Below, in pieces: positions 36,683-45,110 of a stretch of 64,000 bases of DNA. A program made the translations under genes and the position numbers. Location of the stretch: assembly GCF_900167115.1 (NCBI RefSeq), contig NZ_FUXZ01000012.1, positions 1,995 to 65,994 on the forward strand, given 5' to 3'. The notes beneath the pieces were generated by a model. That model was not told where the DNA came from. It did no database searches and saw nothing but the letters and a program-made list of their open reading frames with translations. This DNA is from Eubacterium uniforme. Its GTDB lineage: Bacteria > Bacillota > Clostridia > Lachnospirales > Lachnospiraceae. How positions within the stretch are numbered: position 1 is the stretch's first letter; every line of letters starts with the position of its first letter.

Positions 36683-37851
36683 GAAATCCACTATCAACAA
36701 AAATAGTAGATATTAAGCCATCAGGTATTAGAAAGTTTTTTGATATAGTTAATGAAATGGACGATGCAATTTCACTTGGCGTAGGTGAGCCAGATTTTGA
36801 TACTCCATGGCATATAAGAGAGGAGGGTATCTTCTCATTAGAATCAGGTAAGACATTTTATACATCTAATACTGGACTTAAAGAATTAAGAAAAGAAATA
36901 AGTCATTATCTTTTAAGAAGAATAGGGGTTAAATATGATCCTAATCATCAGGTTATTGTAACTGTTGGTGGTAGTGAGGCAATTGATATTGCTCTTAGAA
37001 GTATGTTAGATCCAGGTGATGAGGTTTTAATTCCACAGCCTAGTTATGTTTCATACGAACCATGTACAGTTTTAGCTGATGGTGTTCCGGTTATTATTAA
37101 CTTAAAAGAAGAGAATGAATTCCGTTTAACTAAAGAGGAATTACTTGAACATATTACAGACAAGACAAAGATTTTAATTTTACCATTCCCTAATAATCCA
37201 ACAGGTGCAATTATGGAAGAGGATGACCTTAGAGCAATTGCAGAGGTTTGTGTCGAAAAAGATATCTTTGTTTTATCAGATGAAATTTACTCAGAGCTTA
37301 CATATAAGGGAGAGCATACATCAATTGCAAGAATGCCTGGTATGGCAGAGCGTACAATTGTTATTAATGGTTTTTCTAAGTCGTATGCTATGACTGGTTG
37401 GAGACTTGGTTATGCAGCTGGTCCAACACAGATTATTGAGCAGATGTTAAAGATTCACCAATTTGCTATTATGTGTGCTCCAACAACTTCTCAGTATGCA
37501 GCTATCGAAGCACTTCGTAACGGAGATAAAGATGTTGCAGACATGAGAGAAAGTTATGATCAAAGAAGAAGATTCTTAATGCATTCATTTAAGAAGATGG
37601 GACTTGATTGTTTTGAACCATTCGGTGCGTTCTATGTATTCCCAAGCATTAAGAGATTTGGATTAACTTCGGAGGAATTTGCTACAAGACTTTTGATGGA
37701 AGAAAAGGTTGCCGTTGTTCCTGGAACAGCTTTCGGTGATTGTGGTGAAGGATTCCTTAGAATATCATATGCATATTCACTTGCTGATTTAAAGAAAGCA
37801 TTATCGAAAATTGAGGCATTTGTTGAAAGACTTGATCGTGAAAATAAATAA
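36679..37851 (+). CDS. PLP-dependent class I/II aminotransferase (AlaT/PatA-like)
   Basis: 390 aa, fold type I. It shows IKPSGIRKFFDIVNEM, the substrate phosphate/PLP region VTVGGSEAIDIALR, LPFPNNPTGA, LSDEIYSELTY, and the PLP lysine in INGFSKSYAMTGWRLGYAAGP. The Arg that binds the substrate carboxylate is in FLRISYA. It likely transfers an amino group between alanine or an aromatic/branched amino acid and 2-oxoglutarate; the exact substrate is uncertain. It is translationally coupled to the Lrp-type regulator and ends at a strong bidirectional terminator. Confidence 0.93.
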   Translation: MRNPLSTKIVDIKPSGIRKFFDIVNEMDDAISLGVGEPDFDTPWHIREEGIFSLESGKTFYTSNTGLKELRKEISHYLLRRIGVKYDPNHQVIVTVGGSEAIDIALRSMLDPGDEVLIPQPSYVSYEPCTVLADGVPVIINLKEENEFRLTKEELLEHITDKTKILILPFPNNPTGAIMEEDDLRAIAEVCVEKDIFVLSDEIYSELTYKGEHTSIARMPGMAERTIVINGFSKSYAMTGWRLGYAAGPTQIIEQMLKIHQFAIMCAPTTSQYAAIEALRNGDKDVADMRESYDQRRRFLMHSFKKMGLDCFEPFGAFYVFPSIKRFGLTSEEFATRLLMEEKVAVVPGTAFGDCGEGFLRISYAYSLADLKKALSKIEAFVERLDRENK

Positions 37852-37861
37852 TTATAAAAAA

Positions 37862-37903
37862 CCTGCTAACAAAAGAACAATTCTTTTATTAGCAGGCTTT
37901 TTT
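37862..37903 (+). terminator. Bidirectional terminator between convergent genes
   Basis: 16-bp stem CCTGCTAACAAAAGAA/TTCTTTTATTAGCAGG with one mismatch and a 3-nt loop. There is a T-run on the plus side and an equivalent one on the minus side. It serves both the aminotransferase and the serpin operon. Confidence 0.9.
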
Positions 37904-37918
37904 ACGTATTAAGTGGTT

Positions 37919-39265
37919 CTATTTGAAATTATTGATACATCCAATAAAGATTGGAAGCCCATTTTTGTTATCGTAAATACCATAGATGAAAGGTTCATCC
38001 ATATTGATTTCAACATCCAATTTAGGTTTTATCATAGCTCCCTTAGTCATGGCAATCGAAGTTGCAGCAGCAGCTTTAACACCTGTTTCTGAAAGTTCAA
38101 AGTGGGTTTTATGAATAACCTTGCTAATGTATAAAGGTTCGTTAGTATTTGCAAGAACACTGAAATCTGCTGAAGGAGAGAATGCATTAGTAACGCCTAG
38201 GTCTGCTAATGTTTTATTTAAAACTGTATCATAATCAAGTTCAAACTTAGGAAGACCAATATTAGCCATACCATCGATTCCGTATTTGGTCATGATTGTT
38301 GAAATATCTTCATTGTCATCTTTCATCTTTTTCATCATCTCTAAAGGTGATAAACCTTTCTGAGATTTCATGGCAAAGAAACTATAATTTTGATCAGCAA
38401 ATGCTTTTGTAAATCCGATATAATCATTACTTGAAAAATATCCAGCATTCATAGAGTGAAGCATATCAACGTTAGTTGTGCTACCATCAAGATTTTTAAA
38501 TGGAGCATTTTTAGTGGTATCATGTTCATCAAATTTAACATACCAATCACCTTCAAAAGCAACTGCGTTAATTAGATGCATAACGTCAGAAGGATTAAGC
38601 TTATCAAGGATCACTGGAATCATGTCGTTAGTATTTTTCTTAACCCAGTTGTTAATTTCTTCTAATGTATCGTTATTATAAGGTCTCTTATTAATTTCAG
38701 AATCATAATATTTTTTTACGATTTCCTTTACATCATTACTGACATCACTAATCTGTGATTCATTAAACCAAATTGAGTTTGCAACATTCCATTCTAATTC
38801 TTTTGAGTTCATCATCTTGTCTTTTAAGGTTTTCATATACTCATTTAAATCTTCGACGCTCATGCCACCATTTAAATAAGTTTCCATTTGTTCTTTTGTA
38901 GATCCTTTAGCTCCGTTTTCAAGCATGCCAAAATCCATAACAATTGAAAATGGAGAAACTAAAACATTGTTATTTTTATCCACTTCGTTTTCAAGAGTTT
39001 TATAAAAAATGTTATTAAAACTATTTGAAAGTGAGGTAGAAGCTACAAGATCAGGATTATTAGGTTCCTCCGGATTAGTAGATGTATTGCTTGGTGTCTC
39101 TGGATTACTATTAGTAGGAGTCTCATTAGTAATAGTTGTTGTTTCATTAGTAATAGTTGTTGTTTCATTAGAATTAGTTGTAGTTGTGCCGGTTTTGCTT
39201 CCGCATGAACTTAACATTAAAGCAGAAATTAGTGCAGCACTTAATAATAAATTTTTCTTCTTCAT
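37919..39265 (-). CDS. Lipoprotein serpin 1
   Basis: 448 aa. Lipoprotein signal (MKKKNLLLSAALISALMLSSC), a Thr/Asn/Pro-rich spacer of about 50 residues, then a full serpin fold: SPFSIVMDFGMLENGAKG, NSIWFNE, MIPVILDKL, HLINAVAFEGDW, the breach/shutter region and the hinge ETGVKAAAAT (393-402). The reactive loop continues SIAMTKGAMIKPK, and the end is PFIYGIYDNKNGLPIFIG. The small residues in the hinge indicate an inhibitory serpin that traps serine or cysteine proteases at the outer membrane face. Counting from the hinge, P1 would be near TKG/A. It follows serpin 2 by 33 nt in a three-gene operon. RBS GAAAGGAAAC. Confidence 0.93.
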   Translation of the reverse strand: MKKKNLLLSAALISALMLSSCGSKTGTTTTNSNETTTITNETTTITNETPTNSNPETPSNTSTNPEEPNNPDLVASTSLSNSFNNIFYKTLENEVDKNNNVLVSPFSIVMDFGMLENGAKGSTKEQMETYLNGGMSVEDLNEYMKTLKDKMMNSKELEWNVANSIWFNESQISDVSNDVKEIVKKYYDSEINKRPYNNDTLEEINNWVKKNTNDMIPVILDKLNPSDVMHLINAVAFEGDWYVKFDEHDTTKNAPFKNLDGSTTNVDMLHSMNAGYFSSNDYIGFTKAFADQNYSFFAMKSQKGLSPLEMMKKMKDDNEDISTIMTKYGIDGMANIGLPKFELDYDTVLNKTLADLGVTNAFSPSADFSVLANTNEPLYISKVIHKTHFELSETGVKAAAATSIAMTKGAMIKPKLDVEINMDEPFIYGIYDNKNGLPIFIGCINNFK

Positions 39266-39298
39266 AGTGTTTCCTTTCTTTCGTGTATTCTTTATAAA

Positions 39299-40618
39299 TT
39301 ATTTCTGCCCAGCAAATGTATGCATTTCGCCGATAAATACTGGTAATTTGCTTTCTTCATCTAATATACCATATACAAATGGTTTATTCATAGTAATAGT
39401 TATTGGTGTGGAGTCTGCAATTACCACATTTTCATACAAGGAAATTGAAGTAGCAGCTGCAGCCTTAACACCTGTTTCTGAAATCTCAAAATGAGTTTTA
39501 TGGATTACTTGATTAATGTATGGAGACTTACCGTCACAAAGTTCTGAAAAGTTAGCATCAAGACCAAATGATTTACATATTCCCATGTTGTTAAGAACAC
39601 CATTTAACTGAATACCATAATCAATACTAAACTTTGGAAGACCAATGTAGGCAGGAGCATCAACTGTGTTCTGTGAAATAATATCTGATATTGATGTACC
39701 GTCTTTCTTGGTTTTTTCCATAATTTCTTTAGGAGTTAGATTATCGTTAGCTTGTAAAGCAAAGAATTTATACTTTCCACCCTTGAAGTCTTTAGTAAAA
39801 CCAAGTAAATCATCAGTTTTGATATAAGAATCTAATTCACAGTGCATCATATCTACTTTAGAAGTTGTTCCATCAAGATTATTAAATATTGTATCTTTTT
39901 CAGTATTATCCTTTTCAAATTCTTCGTCCCAGTCTCCTTTAAAAGCGATGGCATTAATAAGATGCATAAAGTCAGTTGGATTAACGTTATTAAGTAGCTT
40001 AGGAATCATGCCTGATGTTTCCTTGTTTACCCATTCATTAATTTCATCAACAGTTTCATTTGAATATGGAACAAGATTAACCTCTGAATTATAAATATCT
40101 TTAACAAGCTTCTGGTAATCTTTATTTAGACCAGAAGTTTGGTTTTTATTTAACCAGATGGCATTTGCTACATTCCAATCGACATCCTTGCTATTCATCA
40201 TCGAAGTACGCATAGTCTCCATAAGTTTATTGAGCTCTGAAAGAGGCATGCCACCATTTAAATATTTTTCAAGTTCGTCCAATGTATCACCCTTTGCGCC
40301 GTTCTCTAACATACCAAAATCCATAATTACTGAAAATGGTGATATAAGAACATTATCACTACTAGCCTTATCTGGAAGTGTATTTAAAAAGAGATTATCA
40401 AAAGATGATGCCATGCTTTTTGGAGCAAATGCATTCTTAACTTCCCTGATTTTTGTAGGCTCATTTTGTATCGGCTTATTAGCATTTCTATTTGTGTTTT
40501 GTTCCGATGTAATAGTAGTAGGCTCCTTAGATGTTCTGGTGATTGTTTTAGATCCGCATGAGCCTGCAAGTAGTGCGGATATTAACATTGCGTTTAATAA
40601 TAAACTTTTCTTTCTCAT
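39299..40618 (-). CDS. Lipoprotein serpin 2
   Basis: 439 aa. A lipobox (ALLAGSC), a shorter linker, then a serpin fold collinear with serpin 1 (LISPFSVIMDFGMLENGAKG, NAIWLNK, MIPKLLNNV, HLINAIAFKGDW). The hinge ETGVKAAAATSI (381-392) is identical to serpin 1 but the reactive loop then diverges completely (SLYENVVIADSTP), placing a different residue (around Glu/Asn) at P1. The two are recent paralogues with different predicted protease targets. It lies 69 nt downstream of the third lipoprotein gene. Confidence 0.93.
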   Translation of the reverse strand: MRKKSLLLNAMLISALLAGSCGSKTITRTSKEPTTITSEQNTNRNANKPIQNEPTKIREVKNAFAPKSMASSFDNLFLNTLPDKASSDNVLISPFSVIMDFGMLENGAKGDTLDELEKYLNGGMPLSELNKLMETMRTSMMNSKDVDWNVANAIWLNKNQTSGLNKDYQKLVKDIYNSEVNLVPYSNETVDEINEWVNKETSGMIPKLLNNVNPTDFMHLINAIAFKGDWDEEFEKDNTEKDTIFNNLDGTTSKVDMMHCELDSYIKTDDLLGFTKDFKGGKYKFFALQANDNLTPKEIMEKTKKDGTSISDIISQNTVDAPAYIGLPKFSIDYGIQLNGVLNNMGICKSFGLDANFSELCDGKSPYINQVIHKTHFEISETGVKAAAATSISLYENVVIADSTPITITMNKPFVYGILDEESKLPVFIGEMHTFAGQK

Positions 40619-40687
40619 TTTTTTCGTTCCTTTCTGTGCTGCAATAAGTTATAAATTTTTTCATTACAATTTAGTTTTTCTTTTTCT

Positions 40688-41341
40688 TTATTCTTTTATT
40701 CTTGCTGAACCCATAGCTTCATTTGCATCGTATGCGGTTGCGTAATTATTCATAAATTTTTCATTCTTGTATAAACGGTAATTTTTATAATTTGAGTATA
40801 CTATTATGAAAGAGTCGCCGTTGTTTTCATAAATCCTTGGACCAGTGAAGTATTTTGTTGAACAATCATATTTATCTATTATTTTCTTTTTCATCGCTTC
40901 ATCATAGGTCATAGCTTTTTGCTCGTATACTTTATCAATTACTGGATCGTTAAGGTAACCAGCTTCTCCACCGTTTAATATTGTGAGGTCGGCTTTAACA
41001 TGAAGAAATTCGAAATCTTTTATTTTGATTTCTTCAGGGATTTCCCATTCCACACGATTCCAATCTGTGGTAATAACTTCACTATCTTTATTCGTGTTGT
41101 CGGTAGAATTATTATCTCTGCAAAGAAAATATGAATCACCACTTCTAAATAATGTAAATTCAACGTTCTTTTCAGAATCATAAAATAATTGGTCATATAC
41201 AACTTCGGTTGTAGTCTCTTGTACTGTAGTGTTTGTAATTGGTACCTTTTTAACCTGATGAAAATTATGTTTTTTTGAACTACAGGATGTAGCAAGTATG
41301 GTTACCATTAAAAGCGGAATAATTGTTAATTGTTTTTTCAT
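40688..41341 (-). CDS. Lipoprotein of unknown function, first gene of the serpin operon
   Basis: 217 aa. Lipoprotein signal peptide (MKKQLTIIPLLMVTILATSC), a Thr/Lys linker, then a compact domain rich in aromatic and acidic residues (FTLFRSGDSYFLCRDN, WNRVEWEIPEEIKIKDFEFL, VIYSNYKNYRLYKNEKF) that I do not recognise. It is probably co-transcribed with the two serpins from the promoter at 41396-41424. It may help anchor or regulate them, or sense proteases; this is only context. Confidence 0.8.
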   Translation of the reverse strand: MKKQLTIIPLLMVTILATSCSSKKHNFHQVKKVPITNTTVQETTTEVVYDQLFYDSEKNVEFTLFRSGDSYFLCRDNNSTDNTNKDSEVITTDWNRVEWEIPEEIKIKDFEFLHVKADLTILNGGEAGYLNDPVIDKVYEQKAMTYDEAMKKKIIDKYDCSTKYFTGPRIYENNGDSFIIVYSNYKNYRLYKNEKFMNNYATAYDANEAMGSARIKE

Positions 41342-41395
41342 GGTAAATCTCCTTTACAAAAAAATATAAAATGATTAGCAAATGCTATTGGGGAT

Positions 41396-41424
41396 TCTAT
41401 ATATAAGTGCAAAAAAAGATGCAA
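41396..41424 (-). promoter_or_regulatory. Promoter of the serpin operon
   Basis: Read on the minus strand: TTGCAT (41424-41419), 17-nt spacer, TATAGA (41401-41396). The -35 lies inside a 12-bp hairpin (41413-41440, loop ACTG) with poly-A/poly-T ends, which could also end read-through into the divergent gene. Confidence 0.55.
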
Positions 41425-41486
41425 ACTGTTGCATCTTTTTAAAAAAATTAGAAATTTTTGAGAAAGTGTACAAGTTGGGTAAATAC

Positions 41487-41515
41487 TTGAAAAATACAGG
41501 ATAAAAATATATAAT
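41487..41515 (+). promoter_or_regulatory. Promoter of the VWA protein/toxin operon
   Basis: TTGAAA (41487-41492), 17-nt spacer, TATAAT (41510-41515). Confidence 0.75.
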
Positions 41516-41561
41516 GTTAACGTTGTGTCGGTATTGATAAAAAAGAAAAGAGGAAGTAGTT

Positions 41562-44500
41562 ATGTCAAAGTTAACATTAAGATTTATAGCGATAACAATA
41601 GCAGTTGTTATGTGTATTGAAGTTGCTTTATTAAGAATTGAGAATAAGGTATACTCGTATGAAATTATATCAAGTACTGAAATTAAGAATTCTTTAGATA
41701 AAGCGAATAAATGGATTAGAGATAATCAAGATAAAGATGGAAGTTTTAAGATTGGAATGGAGATATATGATGAGGAAATAGCCTCGTATTATTTATCTTC
41801 AGTAAAAGAAAGTAAAGAAATAGTTGATAAATCATTAAATTATTTAAATACAATAGAAGCAAGAAACAATGATGACTTATTTAGAATGAATCTTGCTAAA
41901 TACATGAATAATAAAAGTGCCGCCAACATTGATTTTGAAAAATTGCAAAATTATGATGGCGGTTTTTCTATTTTTGATGGATATGAGAGTGATACTTTAG
42001 ACACAATATTAGCTCTTGAAAATTTGTATTTAAGTGATGATTACGCACTACAAACGATTGAAAAGGTATTAATGTATATAAAGAAAAAACAAAATGCAAA
42101 TGGAAGTTTTTCATATAACAATGAAGAGGAAAGTATCTTTTTAACAGCATATGTATATAGAGTATTAAAAGATAATCTTGAATTAAGTGACGGAAATGCC
42201 TATAAGGGTATTGTCGATAAAGCCTATGATTACTTATTGAAAAAAGAAAATACAAAGAATGCATGGGGACTTGATAAAGCAAGTATAAAGAATACTTTAA
42301 TTTGTACAAGTGCCTTACTTGGAAATGATGATAATACAAAGAGTAGAATAAAAGAAATAAATGATAAGTTATCTAGTGATGGAAGTTTATATGAAGATGT
42401 TGAACTTACAGCAATGTATATTTCTATAGCTAGCGATTACTTACAAATGATTAATGAAAAAGATGTTGATTCATATATTAAGAACATAGTATTAGCAACA
42501 GAAGATGGAAAGGTAAAAGCTTATACTGATATTTTGTTTAAGCCTGTTATTGTTGGATTTAAAGATGGTATGAGTGTAAGTGGTGTTTTGTATGACGAAG
42601 ATGGAAATAGTGAGGTGTTAGAATATAATGAAAACACCTTTGTTTATAATACAAAAAATCATCTTGGTAAATGCCATATTTTAGTAACTTTAATAGATGA
42701 GAATGGTGAAGTTATTTCTAGTAAAATTAAGAATTTTAATATTGAAGAATATTTTGAAATTTCTAGTTTGAATATAGAAGTTACTCCAAAAGCATATAAA
42801 ATAGGATCTAATAGAAAAATTGAAATAACTCCAAAGGCATTTGTTTTAACAAATACAGATAGAAAAACAAGTGCATCTATAAGTGTTGAAGATAAAGATG
42901 GAAATATAATTTATATGGATGAAAAAGAATTAGTTTGTGGAAAGGATGATAGATGTGCTTTATATGGTACAAGTGCATTTGTCCCTGAAATCGAAGAAAA
43001 AGGTTTATTAAAAGTTAGAGTTGTTATACATGAAGGAAATAAGAATTTAATTAGTAAAATCACATACGTTAAACTATTTGAAACTGAAGATGAAAATAGA
43101 ATAGATATTGATTATAAAACAAGTGAAGATTTTATTGAGAAAGATACAAAGAGTGTCGATGTTGATTTTAATTTATCTGGAAAAGGACTTTCAGAGACTA
43201 TTAAAAGAAGACCTATGGACATAATAATTATTTTAGATGATTCTGGAAGTATGAGTGGAAAGGATTGGAATGAATCAATTAATGGTGCTATTAATATTAT
43301 TTCGAAAATGCAACCTCAGGATAGAGCTGCATTCAGATTTATTACAAAAAGTAAAATGGAACACCAATTCTCCAGTGATAAAGAAGAATTATTAAAATGG
43401 ATAGAAAGTAAAAGAAACTTCTTTATGTGGGGTGGTACACCAATATATAGAAATATAAATTATTGTATAAACGATTTTGAAGATGAAGAAAGAGATAAAG
43501 TTATTTATCTATTTAGTGATGGTGTAAGAGAAGGAGATGAAAAGGTCTTAAATGAAGATGGACTAAAAGAAAAAGAGATTACAATTTATACAGTTTTACT
43601 TGAAAGTAATATAAGCGATAGGAATTTGCCAAAAGCAATAGAAGATATGACATACTTGGCTGAGTCAACAGGCGGAAGATTTATAGGAGTAGAAAATAGA
43701 GAGGATATTACAAAGTGTGTTGATGATTTGGTTGGAGATATCTTCAAGATGGCCGGAAGAGAAGTCGCTGTCTCAATGACTTTGGGTAGGAATGTGCCTT
43801 ATGAACATATAACATTTGAAAGCGAACCTGATGAAGTTATTGAAAATGAAGATGGTACTAAAACAGTTAAATTTTTGAAGGATTATATTAGTGTTGGAGA
43901 GGAATTTGGGATAAAAGTTTCATTTGATGAATTAGATGAAGCTGAAAAAGGTGATAGTATAAAATTAATCGAAAATATAAAACTTGAGTATTCAAATGAG
44001 AATGATGAAAGTGTTGAACGAACATTAGATGATATAGAGTTAGAATGTGTTAAGAGAACAAGAAAAATTAGTAGCGAGGAATCAGATGGAAGTGTTCAGG
44101 ATGAAGAGATAAATACTTTAACTGATGATGAGAAGAATCTATTATCACATAATAAGAAAATTGGAGAAGAGGAAGAGAGTTTAAAGTTAGCTGGAAGTGT
44201 TGATTTTATTAATGACGAACACTTTGTAGACGAGAATATTGTGGCTAAGGTCAAAATGAATCTTGAAGGAAATAAAGTTGTTCAGAATATTGATAGTAGT
44301 ATTGTTTTAGTGAATGTTAATGATGAAAACATTAAAGTTGAAACAGAAAAGAATATTAGTATTGATAGGAAAAAGACTACGGTTTCTGACGTTGAAGTAA
44401 AGACAGATAAATTAAGTGAAGGAGAATACATTGCAGTTCTTGTTGCTAAAATCGATGGTATATATCAGACACTTGATGTTACAACTATAAATCTTGACGA

Positions 44501-45110
44501 GAAAAGATATAATCTATATATTGAGGCAAAAACTGGTGGTAAAGTTAGTGGTAAAAATGGATTATATAAATCAGGAGAGTTAATCAAATTAAAAGCAGAG
44601 GCTAATGACGATTATGTATTTGATAAATGGGTATGTGCGGAAGACGTTCTTGATAATAATCAGATTAATAAATCTGAAATAGAAATTGTTATGCCAAAAT
44701 CAGATGTTACTATTAAAGCTTATTTTGCAAAGAAAACAAATGTTGATCAAATAACAAAAATGAAAAATAAAAATAGCAATGGATTAGATAACGATAATAG
44801 TAATAATGGTCGTAATTCTGATAAAGATAAAACAAGTAAACCTTCAAAGAATAAAAAATCTGAAAAGAAGGATGTTGTTAAAGGAAAACGTAGAAGTAAT
44901 AACAAGAAGATAGATGATGCTAAGAAGAATGAGACAGAAAACATTAATGAGAGTAAGTATCAGAATGATACTAACGAATCAACACCTAAGACAGGTGATT
45001 ATATGAATAAAGACTTGATAAGAGTGTTACTGTTAATTCAGAGTATGTCACTTATAATAGTTTGTGTATTGTTAAAGAAAAAAGAAAAGGATTGTGCAAA
45101 TGATAAGTAG
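41562..45110 (+). CDS. Surface protein: alpha/alpha toroid-like N-terminus, VWA domain, LPXTG-like anchor
   Basis: 1182 aa. Signal peptide (about 1-30). Residues 40-310 carry prenyltransferase/complement-TED-like helical repeats (ANKWIRDNQDKDGSFKIG, YIKKKQNANGSFSYN, KAYDYLLKKENTKNAWGLD). A beta-rich region follows. The VWA domain has a complete MIDAS: DDSGSMSG, the Thr of WGGTPIYRN and the Asp of YLFSDGVREGDE. Then come beta modules, an InlB-B-like repeat (YNLYIEAKTGGKVSGKNGLY...TIKAYFAKK), a Lys/Asn-rich spacer, and TPKTGD with a hydrophobic tail. It likely binds a ligand or partner at the cell wall through the metal site. Its end overlaps the next gene. Confidence 0.85.
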   Translation: MSKLTLRFIAITIAVVMCIEVALLRIENKVYSYEIISSTEIKNSLDKANKWIRDNQDKDGSFKIGMEIYDEEIASYYLSSVKESKEIVDKSLNYLNTIEARNNDDLFRMNLAKYMNNKSAANIDFEKLQNYDGGFSIFDGYESDTLDTILALENLYLSDDYALQTIEKVLMYIKKKQNANGSFSYNNEEESIFLTAYVYRVLKDNLELSDGNAYKGIVDKAYDYLLKKENTKNAWGLDKASIKNTLICTSALLGNDDNTKSRIKEINDKLSSDGSLYEDVELTAMYISIASDYLQMINEKDVDSYIKNIVLATEDGKVKAYTDILFKPVIVGFKDGMSVSGVLYDEDGNSEVLEYNENTFVYNTKNHLGKCHILVTLIDENGEVISSKIKNFNIEEYFEISSLNIEVTPKAYKIGSNRKIEITPKAFVLTNTDRKTSASISVEDKDGNIIYMDEKELVCGKDDRCALYGTSAFVPEIEEKGLLKVRVVIHEGNKNLISKITYVKLFETEDENRIDIDYKTSEDFIEKDTKSVDVDFNLSGKGLSETIKRRPMDIIIILDDSGSMSGKDWNESINGAINIISKMQPQDRAAFRFITKSKMEHQFSSDKEELLKWIESKRNFFMWGGTPIYRNINYCINDFEDEERDKVIYLFSDGVREGDEKVLNEDGLKEKEITIYTVLLESNISDRNLPKAIEDMTYLAESTGGRFIGVENREDITKCVDDLVGDIFKMAGREVAVSMTLGRNVPYEHITFESEPDEVIENEDGTKTVKFLKDYISVGEEFGIKVSFDELDEAEKGDSIKLIENIKLEYSNENDESVERTLDDIELECVKRTRKISSEESDGSVQDEEINTLTDDEKNLLSHNKKIGEEEESLKLAGSVDFINDEHFVDENIVAKVKMNLEGNKVVQNIDSSIVLVNVNDENIKVETEKNISIDRKKTTVSDVEVKTDKLSEGEYIAVLVAKIDGIYQTLDVTTINLDEKRYNLYIEAKTGGKVSGKNGLYKSGELIKLKAEANDDYVFDKWVCAEDVLDNNQINKSEIEIVMPKSDVTIKAYFAKKTNVDQITKMKNKNSNGLDNDNSNNGRNSDKDKTSKPSKNKKSEKKDVVKGKRRSNNKKIDDAKKNETENINESKYQNDTNESTPKTGDYMNKDLIRVLLLIQSMSLIIVCVLLKKKEKDCANDK
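44954..44974 (+). repeat. Palindrome-like sequence inside the VWA protein gene
   Basis: Matches the dispersed palindrome consensus at 19 of 21 positions (AGTATCA and TGATACTAA intact). It encodes part of the spacer before the sorting signal. Confidence 0.45.
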
